DNA from: Novosphingobium sp. Gsoil 351
Lineage (GTDB): Bacteria > Pseudomonadota > Alphaproteobacteria > Sphingomonadales > Sphingomonadaceae
Assembly (NCBI RefSeq): GCF_009707465.1
Contig: NZ_CP046120.1
Location: 124,001 to 188,000 of the forward strand
Reading direction: 5' to 3'
Length of the DNA stretch: 64,000 bases
Numbering within the stretch: position 1 is the stretch's first letter; every line of letters starts with the position of its first letter. The position numbers and the translations under genes were made by a program. The notes beneath the pieces were generated by a model, which was not told the origin of the DNA, did not search any database, and saw only the letters and a program-made list of their open reading frames with translations. Positions 16,279 to 25,953 of this stretch are shown here, piece by piece.

Positions 16279-17220
16279 TCATCGTGCCGCCGCGTCCTCG
16301 ATCTGATCGATCGACCGCGCGGCCAGGTTGCGATGCAGCAATGTGGGCGCAAATCCGGCGGCGCGCAAGGCCTTCGCGATCTCTTCGGCGGTGAACACCG
16401 AACGATGGCGACCGCCGGTGCAGCCGACCGCGATGTTGAGGTAGGCCTTGCCGTGCGCAATGTAGCGCGGCAGCACCAACAGCAGCAGGTCGCGGATATG
16501 CGCGAACGCGGCCGGCCAAGCGGGGTCGGCGCGGATGTGCGCGGCGACCGCCTCGTCCTGACCGGTCAGCGGACGGAGCGCGTCGATCCAGTGGGGATTG
16601 TCGAGAAAGCGCACGTCGAACACGAAATCGGCGAGTGGCGGTGTGCCGCGGGCGAATCCGAAGCTGCTAATCGTGATCGTGGTTCCGTGATCCGCGATCG
16701 GCGAGAAACGATCGCGGATCGCTTGCTGAAGCTGGTTGGCGGAAAAGTCGGTAGTGGAGATGACCACGTCGGCCCAGCCGCGCAATGGCTCGAGCAGTTC
16801 GCGCTCGGCGGCGACGCCCTGGATCACTGGGCGATCCTGGGCCATCGGGTGGCGACGGCGTGTTTCGTTGTAGCGCCGCTCCAGTTCGGTACCCGCGCAG
16901 TCGAGGAACAAGGTAGTGACGTCGATCTCACCGCGTCGCGCGAGGCGTTTCACCTGGTCGATGATGGCGAGGGGATCGAACCCGCGGGTCCGGCTGTCGA
17001 AGCCGATCACCAGTGGCGCGGCATTGTCATCGCCGCTCGGGCGCGTCGCTAGGAGGCGGCCCAGCAGGCGGACCGGAAAGTTGTCGATCGTCTCCCAACC
17101 GAGGTCCTCGAGCACCTTTAGCGCAGTGGTCTTCCCCGCGCCGAGCAGGCCGGTGACCAGCAGAATGCGTTGCGGGGCGCTAGATGACTCGCTCGGCATG
17201 ATTGCGGGCCTTTGCGCCAT
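16279..17220 (-). CDS. rapZ: RNase adapter/nucleotide-binding protein RapZ
   Basis: A 313-residue protein with an N-terminal kinase-like domain (Walker A GLLGAGKTT, about 24-32) and the conserved C-terminal domain with YLNIAVGCTGGRHRSVF. In enterics RapZ binds small RNAs and RNase E to control GlmS; in alphaproteobacteria it is known mainly by its linkage to hprK and PTS genes. The ATG at 17220 is used; an in-frame ATG at 17199 preceded by AAAGG is an alternative. It is 51 bases after hprK. Confidence 0.94.
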   Translation of the reverse strand: MAQRPAIMPSESSSAPQRILLVTGLLGAGKTTALKVLEDLGWETIDNFPVRLLGRLLATRPSGDDNAAPLVIGFDSRTRGFDPLAIIDQVKRLARRGEIDVTTLFLDCAGTELERRYNETRRRHPMAQDRPVIQGVAAERELLEPLRGWADVVISTTDFSANQLQQAIRDRFSPIADHGTTITISSFGFARGTPPLADFVFDVRFLDNPHWIDALRPLTGQDEAVAAHIRADPAWPAAFAHIRDLLLLVLPRYIAHGKAYLNIAVGCTGGRHRSVFTAEEIAKALRAAGFAPTLLHRNLAARSIDQIEDAAAR

Positions 17221-17271
17221 CGCCTTGCCCAAGGGAAGAGCGGGTGCGGAAGGTGTCCCGGTTTGCTTCGA

Positions 17272-17694
17272 TCAGGGCAACCCGTAGGTGCGCAGCGCCA
17301 GTTCGGCGCGTAGTGCGAGGATAGGGGAATCGGGCCACAGCGAGATCGCCGGGATGCGACAGCCCAACCGTTCCTGCCAGGCCGGGGCGTCGCGAAAGCG
17401 CGGGGCGGCTGGATCGAGCCCGATGACGAGCGCGACGGGGACGCGGGCCACCGTAGGAAACGAAAGCAGACCGACGTTGCGGACTTCAAGCTTTCCGGCA
17501 ATGGCTGGCGCGGGCGAGGCGATCAAGACGTCACCCTCGCGCGCAATCATCACGCCGTCGTCGCCGACAAGGACCGCGCCGCGATCGATAAGCGCCAGCG
17601 CTAGGCTCGACTTGCCCGAACCCGGGCGTCCTTCGATCAACACCCCGCGCCCTCGGATCGCGACGCAAGTCGCCTGATGCAACTGGCCGGTCAA
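17272..17694 (-). CDS. hprK: HPr kinase/phosphorylase, catalytic-domain-only form
   Basis: A 140-residue protein equal to the C-terminal kinase domain of HprK: Walker A GRPGSGKSS (22-30), LVGDDGVMI and the HprK-type region around RIPAISLWPDS. The N-terminal domain of Gram-positive HprK is missing, as is normal in alphaproteobacteria. It phosphorylates the regulatory serine of HPr. The TTG start at 17694 overlaps the original stop codon of chvG (TTGA, 17691-17694), showing translational coupling with the sensor kinase. Confidence 0.93.
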   Translation of the reverse strand: MTGQLHQATCVAIRGRGVLIEGRPGSGKSSLALALIDRGAVLVGDDGVMIAREGDVLIASPAPAIAGKLEVRNVGLLSFPTVARVPVALVIGLDPAAPRFRDAPAWQERLGCRIPAISLWPDSPILALRAELALRTYGLP

Positions 17695-19260
17695 TTGCCT
17701 GCTCCCAGCGCAGGAAACTCGGCCACGAAGAGCGCGCCCTCCGGGCCGTCGGGGTCATCGACGATTCGCAGCGTCCCCCTCGTGCGCCTCGACGATGGTC
17801 CGGGCGATTGCCAGGCCCAGCCCGCTGTGCCCGCCGAACGCCTCGCTGGGCGGGCGCACCGAGTGGAACCGCTCGAACACTGCCTCGCGCTCGCCGGGAG
17901 GCACTCCGGGGCCGTCGTCGGCGACCGTTAGGATCACTTTGCCGCCTAGGCGGGCAATGCCGACCTGGACCACGCCGTCCGGGGGCGAGAACGACAGAGC
18001 GTTGTCGATCAGATTGTCTATCACCCGCTCGAGCCGGGCAGAGTCGCCACGAATCGAGGCGGGCGCCGCGGCGCCGGACATCGTCACCCGAGTTCCGCCG
18101 CTCGCCAGGCGGCCGTCGCGCTCGGCGACTAGCCTCTGCGCAAGCGCAGGGAGATCGACCGGTTCGAACCGCGCGCGGCTCAGTTCGGCGTCGATCCGGC
18201 TGGCGTCGGCGATTTCGCTGATCAGGCGGTCGATCCGCTGGACATCGTGCGCGGCAATCGCATGGAGCTTCTCACGCAAGTCCGGATCGTCGACCTTGGC
18301 CAGCGACTCCAGCGCGCTGCGCAGCGACGCGAGTGGGTTCTTGAGTTCGTGGCTGACATCTGCAGCGAAGCTCTCGCCTGCATCTATCCGCTGGCGCAGG
18401 GCGCTTACGGTGTCGGAGAAGGCCCGCGCCAGCAGACCGATCTCGTCACCGCGCTCGGGAAGGCGCGGCACCACCACCTCACGGTCGCGACCCAGCCGCG
18501 CGCGCACCGCAGCGCGGACCAGCGCGCGCAGAGGCTTGACGATGGTGCGGGCGAGGAACAGCGATAGTTGGACCGAAAGCAGCAGTGCTACCGCAACCAC
18601 TATCGCCAGGGTCTGGCGCGCGTCGCGGATCGCTTGGGTGACATCGCGGGCGTTGCGGGTCGATAGCAGCGTCTCACCGCGAATGCCGACGGGGGCGGCG
18701 GCGTTGATGACCGGGGTTCGGTCCGGGGCATAGCGCAGACGCACCACGCTGGCTGCCGCCATCCTCGCTGCGGCGATTTCGGGCCAGTGAGTGGCATCGT
18801 CGCGGGCCGGCTCGCGATAGTCTTCGATGCGGGGCGCGGTGACCAGCCAATCAACAGTCCGATCGAGCCCGCGCGCCGCGTGCTGATACCACGGCTCGCG
18901 CGCCGGATCGACGAACGCGAAGGCGGGCTCGGAAATCGCGAAGCTGTCGGCGACTAGCCGCCCGTGCGCGTCGTAGAGCCGCAGTCGCAGCTTCTGTTCG
19001 CGCGCGATTCTGGCCAGCAGAGGACGACGCTGCGCCTCGCGCGCTTCGGAAAGCGCATCGCTCATGATTTCGACCTCGCTGCGGGCAAGCTTGAAACGCT
19101 CGGCGATAAGCTGCTTGCGAAGCGAATCGAGGTAAAAGAGGCTTCCGGCCATCAATGCGAGCGCGATGATGTTTAGCGCCAGGATTCGCGTGGTGAGCGA
19201 GAACCGGCGGCTCCAATAGAGTCTGTCCACCGAGGTTTCGTGGGCACCACCCTCACTCAT
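17691..19260 (-). pseudogene. chvG: Sensor histidine kinase ChvG, frameshifted at the C-terminus
   Basis: The uncorrected product is 501 residues. It has TM1 (about 25-44), a periplasmic sensor region, TM2 (about 217-236), a HAMP domain, the DHp motif FAADVSHELKNPLASLRSA with His304, and a full HATPase domain (VIDNLIDNALSFSPP, ADDGPGVPPGE, HSGLGLAIARTIVEAHEG). After EAHEG the frame is shifted by one extra base in a C-run (17775-17779). The alternate frame continues LRIVDDPDGPEGALFVAEF and stops at 17691, overlapping hprK, giving about 522 residues. With ChvI it controls acid, envelope-stress and central-carbon genes in alphaproteobacteria. Confidence 0.9.
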
Positions 19261-19278
19261 TGCCCAGAAACACCGATC

Positions 19279-19334
19279 GCCCCGAGCTGGTCGAAGCGCC
19301 GTCCTTCACTTCGGCCCTTCGACCAGCTCGGGGC
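19279..19334. repeat. REP-like palindromic element, family 1 copy 2
   Basis: A perfect 17-bp inverted repeat (GCCCCGAGCTGGTCGAA at 19279-19295 and its complement at 19318-19334) encloses the core CCGTCCTTCACTTCGG, shared with the family 1 elements at 10467 and 46922. It lies between chvI and chvG, so it could terminate or attenuate transcription between regulator and sensor. Confidence 0.8.
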
Positions 19335-19360
19335 AAGGGGACAGGGGAACTCGGCCGATG

Positions 19361-20095
19361 TTAGTCATCGGCAAAGCTGTATCCCGCGCCATAGAGCGTA
19401 TCGATCGCGGCGAAGCCAGGATCGGCCAGGCGGAACTTGCGGCGCAAGCGCTTGATATGGCTGTCGACCGTGCGATCGTCGACGAAAACGTCCTCGTGAT
19501 AGGCCGCGTCCATTAGCTGGTTGCGGCTCCTGACCACGCCGGGGCGCTGGGCGAGCGCTTCGAGGATGAGGAACTCCGTGACGGTCAGCGACACTGGCCG
19601 TCCTGCCCAGGTCACCTCGTGCCTCGCCGGGTCCATCGTGAGCCGTCCGCGCTCCAACTTGTCCGGCAGGGCCTCGCCCCCGGGACCATTGCCATCCTCG
19701 CCCGCCGCGATGCGCCGGGTCAGGTCGGCTCGACGCAGGATCGCGGCGATCCGTGCGATCAACAGGCGCTGGCTGAAGGGCTTCGCGATATAGTCGTCGG
19801 CGCCGCTGGCCAGGCCCAGCGCTTCGTCCGCCTCGTCGTCCTTACTGGTCAGGAAGATCACCGGCAGCGTGGCCCCGGCGGGGCTTTCGCGCAGACGGCG
19901 GAGCAGTTCGAGACCGTCCATCCGGGGCATCTTGATGTCGCAGACCGCCAAGTCGGGCGGATTTTCACTCAGCGCCTTCAACGCGCTTTCCCCATCGCTG
20001 TAGATCCGCGTAGCGTAGCCTTCGGCCTGGAGCGCGATCGACACCGACGTTAGGATATTGCGGTCGTCGTCGACGAGGGCGATCGTGTGGCGCAT
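19361..20095 (-). CDS. chvI: DNA-binding response regulator ChvI
   Basis: A 244-residue OmpR/PhoB-type regulator. The receiver domain has the acidic pocket VDDD (8-11), the phospho-acceptor Asp53 in [15 protein letters not shown] and AKPF. A winged helix follows with [19 protein letters not shown] and [12 protein letters not shown]. It is the first gene of the minus-strand chvI-chvG-hprK-rapZ-EIIA-HPr cluster and diverges from pckA, a known ChvI-linked gene in rhizobia. The ATG at 20095 gives the standard [11 protein letters not shown] start. Confidence 0.96.
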   Translation of the reverse strand: MRHTIALVDDDRNILTSVSIALQAEGYATRIYSDGESALKALSENPPDLAVCDIKMPRMDGLELLRRLRESPAGATLPVIFLTSKDDEADEALGLASGADDYIAKPFSQRLLIARIAAILRRADLTRRIAAGEDGNGPGGEALPDKLERGRLTMDPARHEVTWAGRPVSLTVTEFLILEALAQRPGVVRSRNQLMDAAYHEDVFVDDRTVDSHIKRLRRKFRLADPGFAAIDTLYGAGYSFADD

Positions 20096-20296
20096 CGAGG
20101 TGCCTCATAGCTCCGCTAGCCGCCGCTGAACACCTGCCGGTCGAATGCCGCGATGCAGCAACTTTTTCGCGCGATTGCCTCATTTGACGGAGACCCGCGA
20201 GGCGATTATGCGCCAGCGGGTATCACTCAGATCGTATGATCCAACCAGGCGACGCCTTCGCGGCGGCCGCCCGTTTCGCCCAAGGAGACCCCCACC

Positions 20297-21902
20297 TTGT
20301 CAGGTTCCGAACTGCACGTCCCGCTGTCCGCCCAGAGTATCGCCACCGGCGCCACCGTCCACGCCAACCTCGGCACCTCGGCGCTGGTCGAGGCGGCGGT
20401 CCGCAACGGCGAGGGTTTGCTGGCCAAGGACGGCCCGTTGGTGGTCGAGACCGGCCAACACACCGGCCGTTCGGCAAAGGACAAGTTCTTCGTCCGCGAC
20501 GGCGAGACCGAGAACAGCATCTGGTGGGGCAAGACCAACGCCAGCATGACGCCCGAGCAGTTCGCTTGCGCTCAAGGCCGATTTCCTCGCCGCGCTGGGC
20601 GAGAAGGACACGCTTTACGTCGCCGACTTGTTCGGCGGATCGCAGCCCGAATATCGGGTCAACGTGCGCGTGATCAATGAGCTCGCCTGGCACAACTTGT
20701 TCATCCGCACGCTGCTGGTCCGCCCGACGAAAGACGAACTGGCCGGTTTCGTGCCCGAATACACGATCATCGACCTGCCCAGCTTCCGCGCCGACCCCGC
20801 GCGCCACGGCTGCCGCACCGAGACAGTAATCGCGGTGAACTTTTCCGAAAAGCTGATCCTGATCGGCGGCACGAAGTATGCGGGCGAGATGAAGAAGAGC
20901 GTTTTCGGCATCCTCAACTACCTGCTCCCTACACAGGGCGTGATGCCGATGCACTGCTCGGCCAACATCGGCGCCGACGGCAAGACCGCGGTATTCTTCG
21001 GGCTTTCGGGCACGGGCAAGACCACGCTCTCCGCCGACGCCAGCCGCACCCTGATTGGCGACGACGAGCACGGCTGGTCGGATACCGCGGTGTTCAACTT
21101 TGAGGGCGGTTGCTACGCCAAGATGATCCGGCTTTCGCCCGAGGCCGAGCCCGAGATTTTCGCCACCACCAAGCGATTTGGCACTGTGCTTGAGAATGTC
21201 GTGATGGACCCGGAGAGCCGCGAGCTCGATTTCGACGACGCCAGCCTCGCTGAAAACAGCCGCGGTTCGTATCCGCTCGAGTTCATCCCCAACACCTCGG
21301 CCGAGAACCTCGGCCCGGTACCAGCCAACATCATCATGCTTACAGCCGACGCCTATGGCGTGCTGCCTCCGATCGCGCGGCTGACCCCGGACCAGGCGAT
21401 GTACCATTTCCTGTCGGGCTATACCGCGCGGGTCGCGGGGACCGAGATCGGGGTGACCGAGCCCGAGGCGACGTTCAGCACCTGCTTCGGTGCGCCGTTC
21501 ATGCCGCGTCACCCGTCGGTCTACGGCAACCTGCTCAAAGAGCGGATAGCCAAGGGCAACGTCACCTGCTGGCTGGTCAACACCGGCTGGTCAGGCGGCA
21601 AGGCCACGATGCCGGGGATCAAGCGGATGCCGATCCAGGCGACGCGCGCGCTGCTCAACGCCGCGCTCGACGGCAGCCTCAACACCGCCGAGTTCCGCAA
21701 GGACCCCAACTTTGGATTCGAGGTTCCGGTTAGCGTCCCGGGAGTGGACAGCAAGCTGCTCGATCCGCGCGGAGCTTGGGCCGATCCAGCCCAATACGAT
21801 CAGACGGCGCAAACGCTGGTCGGCCAATTCATCGACAACTTCGCGCAATTTGCCGAGCACGTCGATGAAGGCGTCCGCCAGGCGGCCCCCGTCGCAGCCT
21901 GA
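20297..21902 (+). pseudogene. pckA: Phosphoenolpyruvate carboxykinase (ATP), frameshifted
   Basis: The N-terminal part is read from TTG 20297, which has a strong AAGGAG site upstream, and includes VETGQHTGRSAKDKFFVRDG. The frame then breaks at 20566-20567, where one extra T follows QF of MTPEQF. The other frame resumes with [20 protein letters not shown] and carries the rest: [20 protein letters not shown], the P-loop GLSGTGKTT, and GWSGG. Removing one base gives about 534 residues, the normal PckA length. The enzyme makes PEP from oxaloacetate in gluconeogenesis. Divergence from chvI suggests ChvI control. Confidence 0.92.
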
Positions 21903-21947
21903 TCCGGTCCGGAAATTCCCGGTCCACAAAAAGCCCGCGATTTTCCG

Positions 21948-22407
21948 ATGATCGACCATCCGATCCGTTATTTTGCCGACGACGATGCGGTGCGCCGCGT
22001 CGGTGAAGGTTTTTTCACTCGGTCGCTACCGCGGGCTGAGTGGACCCACGAGGCGCACCTAGCCACTAGCCTATGGCTGATCCTCGAAAGCCTGAACGCG
22101 ACCCTGAACGCGATTTACCCGCGCTGATCCGACGCTACAACGAAAGCGTCGGCGGAATGAACGACGACACCCAAGGTTATCACGAGACGATCACCCAGGT
22201 TTCGATAGTGGCCGTGCGCGATCATCTTGCCGCGTGCCGCTGTGAAACGTTGGTCGACAAGGTCAATGTCCTGCTCGCCAGTGATCGCGGCCGCCGCGAC
22301 TGGCCGCTGCGGTTCTACTCGCGCAAGCGACTGTTTTCGGTTGAGGCGCGACGCACTTGGGTCGAACCGGAGCTTCGGCCCATTGCTGCTTGGAATCGTC
22401 ACAATGA
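21948..22407 (+). pseudogene. Conserved hypothetical protein, frameshifted
   Basis: The beginning MIDHPIRYFADDDAVRRVGE, then WTHEAHLATSLWLILE, is read from ATG 21948. One base is missing around 22086-22091, and the rest (PERDPERDLPALIRRYNESV, DDTQGYHETITQVSI, RDHLAACRC, RLFSVEARRTWVEPEL) is in the frame starting at 22073. The HEAHL and DTQGYHETIT blocks mark a small conserved helical family whose function I do not know. The 3' end is uncertain: the second frame has no stop before the next gene, and 22407 is a stop in a third frame. It follows pckA by 46 bases. Confidence 0.6.
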
Positions 22408-22453
22408 GGGCGCACGATGCGCGACGGGCCACTCACAGAGGCGGAACCGTATC

Positions 22454-22812
22454 ATGGGCATTTTCGACAGCAATCTCGGCCAGGTTAGCGAACACGTCGA
22501 CATCGCCAACATGGCAAGCAAGTTGGGGATCGATCCGGCGATGGCCGAAAAGGCGATCGCCGCGCTCGGCCAAGCGCATACGGAGCCGGGCGACACGGTC
22601 GAAGCCGCGGCGGCCAAGACTGGATTGGACACCGGCACGCTGAGCAGCATCGTCGCGCAGATCGGCGGCGAGGGCTCTCTCGGGCAGTTCGCACAAATGC
22701 TCAAGGATAACCCGCAAGCCTCGAATATCCTTGGGATTCTTGACAAAGATGGTGACGGCAACCCCTCAACGACCTGGCCGGAATGGCCAAGGGACTGTTC
22801 GGGAAGGGCTAG
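22454..22812 (+). pseudogene. Small conserved protein with DxDxDG motif, frameshifted
   Basis: MGIFDSNLGQVSEHVDIANM begins an Ala/Gly-rich helical protein with LGIDPAMAEKAIAALGQAH. Near the C-terminus it has DKDGDGNP, which fits an EF-hand-like calcium loop. A C-run (22762-22765) has lost one base; restoring it gives the ending LNDLAGMAKGLFGKG and a TAG at 22812, about 119 residues. Uncorrected, the frame runs to 22834. It is related in flavour to DUF937-type proteins such as the one at 25388, with periodic Gly/Ala helices. Function unknown. Confidence 0.65.
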
Positions 22813-22866
22813 CCCGCCGCTGCGAACGCGCTAAGCTCGCGACTCGCACGCGCTGGGGGTGAGCCG

Positions 22867-23841
22867 TTGGGGGATGCGCTGGACCGGGCTGTCCTGTTCG
22901 CGGGGCTGAGCGCCGAAGCACTGGACGAACTGCGGCAGATGGCCACGCCCTTCGCGATCCGCGCGGGCGAAGTGCTGTTTCGCCAGGGCGATCCACCCCG
23001 TGGGCTGTTCGTGGTTGCAACCGGCCTGCTTGAAATCGCCGCGCGGATGCCCGGCGACGAGGAGGCGCAAGTCAGCCGGATCGCGCCTGGCGAGGTCGTC
23101 GGCGAATTCGCGCTGCTCGATCCTGGTCCGCGCTCGGCGCGGGTGTCGGCGGTGGAAGACAGCGCGGGACTGTTCGTGCCCGCGCGCAGCTTTATCGCGA
23201 TGCTCGACGAGGGCCGTGCGGGTTCGGTCGAAGCGGTAGACCGGCTCCGCACGCTGGTTGCCGCGCGGACTCGGGCCACGATCGAGCGGCTCGCTGCTGA
23301 GGCGGTCACAGAATCCAGCGAACTGCGCGCCGCGCCGCTGCCCGGCGACATGGCGCCGATCGCGCTCGATATCGAAATGCTCCGCGTGCTCGGCAGGTTC
23401 GCGGCATTCGACGACGTCGCCGGCGCGGCATTCCTGGCGCAGGGCGTGGGCCTGGCGGTTTCGCGGGGAACCCCGCTGCCCCCCGATGAGGGCGCGTGGC
23501 TGGTTGTCCGCGGCGCAGTGCGTGCAGCATTCGACCGTGGAGAGCGGCAGGAACAGGTGACGATCCACGGTCCCGGCGAGTGGGCCGGGCTGGTAGCGGT
23601 AATCGATGGTGGGGCGCAGCGGCTGGTGTTGTCGGTGGCCGAGGACGCGCTTCTCCTGCGCGTGTCCGCCGAACGCTTCGCAGCATGGCGTACCGCGCCC
23701 GGGCCAGTCGAACTGGCGGTATTGGCGGGGGTGGATCGCCAGTTGGTCCGCGACCAGCGGCGCGCCACCCGCCACCTCGGCCGCGCGCTCGCGTTAGCTG
23801 CCTTCAACGCGGTCGGCCGGCAAGCGGGGAGCGCCGCCTGA
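22867..23841 (+). CDS. Cyclic nucleotide-binding domain protein (tandem)
   Basis: A 324-residue protein with a clear cNMP-binding domain at about 5-115 (LFAGLSAEALDELRQMATPF, then the phosphate-binding cassette GEFALLDPGPRSARVSA). A second, degenerate copy occupies about 170-300 (GRFAAFDDV, GEWAGLVAVIDGG). No helix-turn-helix or enzymatic domain is visible. The start is TTG 22867, weakly supported. Its stop overlaps the ATG of the downstream class II amidotransferase (TGATG), so the two proteins are probably made together; the nucleotide-binding protein may regulate the amidotransferase, which is inference. Confidence 0.82.
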   Translation: MGDALDRAVLFAGLSAEALDELRQMATPFAIRAGEVLFRQGDPPRGLFVVATGLLEIAARMPGDEEAQVSRIAPGEVVGEFALLDPGPRSARVSAVEDSAGLFVPARSFIAMLDEGRAGSVEAVDRLRTLVAARTRATIERLAAEAVTESSELRAAPLPGDMAPIALDIEMLRVLGRFAAFDDVAGAAFLAQGVGLAVSRGTPLPPDEGAWLVVRGAVRAAFDRGERQEQVTIHGPGEWAGLVAVIDGGAQRLVLSVAEDALLLRVSAERFAAWRTAPGPVELAVLAGVDRQLVRDQRRATRHLGRALALAAFNAVGRQAGSAA

Positions 23842-24755
23842 TGTGCCGCATCGTCAGCTACCTTGGCACCCCAGTGCTGCTCGAGGACTTGCTCTATTCG
23901 CCCGATTCGGCGCTGCTCAACCAGATCATCCACGCGCAAATGCTCGACATGCTCAACCTGGCCGGGTTCGGGATGGCGGCGTGGGACCCGGCGAGCCATG
24001 GGCCGGACAGCCCGTTCGTCTATCGCACTACCCAGGTCGGGGTGTTCGACCGCAATCTCAAGCTGCTCGCTAGCAAAGTCGCTCCGCATGCCTTGCTCGC
24101 GCATATCCGGGGGGTGCCATACAACTCGAGCGTGCAAATCAACGAACAGAACGTCCATCCGTTCAAGTTCGACCGAGTGCCGCTGGCGATGGCCCACAAC
24201 GGCGATCTTGCGGGGTTCCGGACGATGCGCTTCGATCTGGTCGAGCACGTTCGTCCCGAGCTGGCCCAGCATATCCAGGGCTCAACCGACAGCGAGTGGC
24301 TCTATGCGCTGACCGTATCCGGGTTGGCAGACCCGTACCGGATCAACGAGCCCGACGCGATCCTGGCCGCGATCGGGCAGGCGCTTGCCATCGTGCGCGA
24401 CGTCCGCGCAAGGCACGGGATCACCCGGTCATCGTCATGCAACCTGATTTTTTGCGACGGTGTCAACCTGATCGCGGTACGCTATACCTTCGACTTCGGC
24501 CGGTTCGAACAGGCGCGGCTGCAGGGTACGATGCAGTTTCTGTCGATGTGGTACACCTTCGGGCGCGACTATGGCCTGCATGGCGACGAGTGGAAACTGG
24601 TCGGAGGCGCGGCCAGCGCGGACAGTATCATTGTGGCCTCCGAACCGCTCACCCGCGACATCGCCACCTGGATCGAAGTGCCCGAGTATTCCGCGCTTGT
24701 GGTCCGGCGCGACGGCGATCGGCGCCGCGCCGAGATCCACGCGCTGGAGGTTTAG
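23841..24755 (+). CDS. Class II glutamine amidotransferase
   Basis: A 304-residue N-terminal nucleophile amidotransferase: the first residues MCRIVSYLG put the catalytic Cys at position 2, and the family pattern continues with LLAHIRGVPYNSSVQINEQN, HPFKFDRVPLAMAHNGDLAG and GSTDSEWLYAL. There is no synthase domain, so it belongs to the stand-alone YafJ-like group that hydrolyses glutamine or gamma-glutamyl compounds. The ATG overlaps the stop of the cyclic-nucleotide-binding gene by one base. Cytoplasmic; partner and substrate unknown. Confidence 0.92.
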   Translation: MCRIVSYLGTPVLLEDLLYSPDSALLNQIIHAQMLDMLNLAGFGMAAWDPASHGPDSPFVYRTTQVGVFDRNLKLLASKVAPHALLAHIRGVPYNSSVQINEQNVHPFKFDRVPLAMAHNGDLAGFRTMRFDLVEHVRPELAQHIQGSTDSEWLYALTVSGLADPYRINEPDAILAAIGQALAIVRDVRARHGITRSSSCNLIFCDGVNLIAVRYTFDFGRFEQARLQGTMQFLSMWYTFGRDYGLHGDEWKLVGGAASADSIIVASEPLTRDIATWIEVPEYSALVVRRDGDRRRAEIHALEV

Positions 24756-24776
24756 CGATCTGGCACTTCCCATATT

Positions 24777-24850
24777 CCGCTCATGTCGAGCACGACCGAG
24801 GCATCTTGCGCTAGGCCAGTCTGTCTCGACTTCGCTCGACACGAGCGGGG
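24777..24850. repeat. REP-like palindromic element, family 2 copy 1
   Basis: The left arm CCGCTCATGTCGAGCACGAC and the right arm GTCTCGACTTCGCTCGACAC followed by GAGCGG form an imperfect inverted repeat between convergent genes. The same arm (CCGCTCATGTCGAGCGAAGT) occurs at 41249 upstream of gshB. It may also terminate the amidotransferase transcript. Confidence 0.7.
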
Positions 24851-24869
24851 TTGGAGGATGGGACGGTTT

Positions 24870-25262
24870 TCAGTCCGTCAATTCCGCCGGAACCTTGCCA
24901 CCATTCTTGGCCAGCTCCTTCATCGTCGCCTTATGCAACCAGATGTTCATCTCAGCGCTGCCGTCAAGATCGCCCGTGTAGCCGAGCTCGCGGGCGAGTT
25001 CCTTGCGGTTGTCCAGGCTCGAATCGATGCCAAGCAGCTTCATCAGATCGACGATCGAAGTCCGCCAGTTGAGGTTCTTGCCCTGACCCATCTGCTCCAG
25101 ATTCTGTTGGACATCCACCTCGGAAACCGCGGCGGGAGTGGCCGGCTGGGGCTGCGGAGCAATGGTTCCGCCTTCGGTTGACGCTGCGCTTGCCGGCGGC
25201 GGTGTCTGGGCCTGCGCCTTGTGGCCGAAGATCGCATCCTTGATCTTGCCGAAAATGCTCAT
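24870..25262 (-). CDS. DUF3597 domain protein
   Basis: A 130-residue protein starting MSIFGKIKDAIFGHKAQAQ, then a Pro/Ala/Thr-rich linker (about 20-48) and the DUF3597 domain from about 50 (VDVQQNLEQMGQGKNLNWRT, DLMKLLGIDSSLDNRKELA, MNIWLHKATMKELAKNGGKV). The fold is a small helical domain seen in a structural-genomics structure; no biochemical role is established. It is divergent from the DUF937 gene, 125 bases away. Confidence 0.88.
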   Translation of the reverse strand: MSIFGKIKDAIFGHKAQAQTPPPASAASTEGGTIAPQPQPATPAAVSEVDVQQNLEQMGQGKNLNWRTSIVDLMKLLGIDSSLDNRKELARELGYTGDLDGSAEMNIWLHKATMKELAKNGGKVPAELTD

Positions 25263-25387
25263 CGCCAGTGCTCCTCATCCCAAACGGGTGCGCCCACTCC
25301 CAAGCGTTCGGCGGCGACAAAGGTTCCGCATTGCCTAGCCTTGGCAAGCGGGTACAGCCTGCGGGGACGGGATGAGAGGACGAATCC

Positions 25388-25923
25388 ATGGATCTGACTC
25401 AAATCCTCCGCTCGCAGGGCGGAATAGGCGCGATCGCCAGCCAGCTCGGCATTTCGGAGGCCCAAGCGGAGCAAGGCGCGAGTGCATTGCTGCCCTCCAT
25501 CCTGCGCGGCTTTGGAAACAGCTCGGTGCAAGAAAGCGAGAGCGGTACTGGAGGGATTGGCGCAATCCTCGAATCCTTGGGTGGTGGCGCCTTGGCCAGC
25601 AACGTCACCGGCCCAGAACCGACGGAGATCGACAAGGGCAACACGATCCTCGGCCAGATCTTCGGATCGAAAGAAGTCAGCCGTGATGTCGCCGGCCACG
25701 CCGCCCAGCACAGCGGCCTAGATCCGGCTCTGCTCAAAAAGATGCTGCCCATCCTCGCGATGCTAGTCGCGGGTTACCTGTCCTCACAATCGCGCAAGCA
25801 GGGGGCGGGCTAGGTTCAGTGCTTGGGCCGATCCTTGGAGGATTGGCCGGTGGACAAGGCGGCGGCCTGGGCGGGAGCATTCTGGGCAGCGTGCTCGGCT
25901 CAGTGCTCGGCGGTAGGCGTTAG
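25388..25923 (+). pseudogene. DUF937-family protein, frameshifted near C-terminus
   Basis: The protein begins MDLTQILRSQGGIGAIASQL and has the Gly/Ala-rich helical repeats of DUF937 (YidB-like) proteins, including LGISEAQAEQGASALLPSIL and KKMLPILAMLVAGYLSSQ. The frame stops at 25813 because a G-run at 25801-25805 is one base short. In the corrected frame the typical Gly-Leu tail (LGPILGGLAGGQGGGLGGSI, then LGSVLGSVLGGRR) continues to TAG 25921-25923, giving about 178 residues. Function unknown. The tail occupies DNA that otherwise looks non-coding. Confidence 0.8.
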
Positions 25924-25953
25924 CCCCTGCTGTCGGCAGCGCTCTCGCTGGCG

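Noticed and set aside
22073-22834. Apparent fusion of two conserved hypothetical proteins
   Set aside because: Each half has its own conserved N-terminus and a nearby indel; the continuous frame results from lost frame, not a real fusion.
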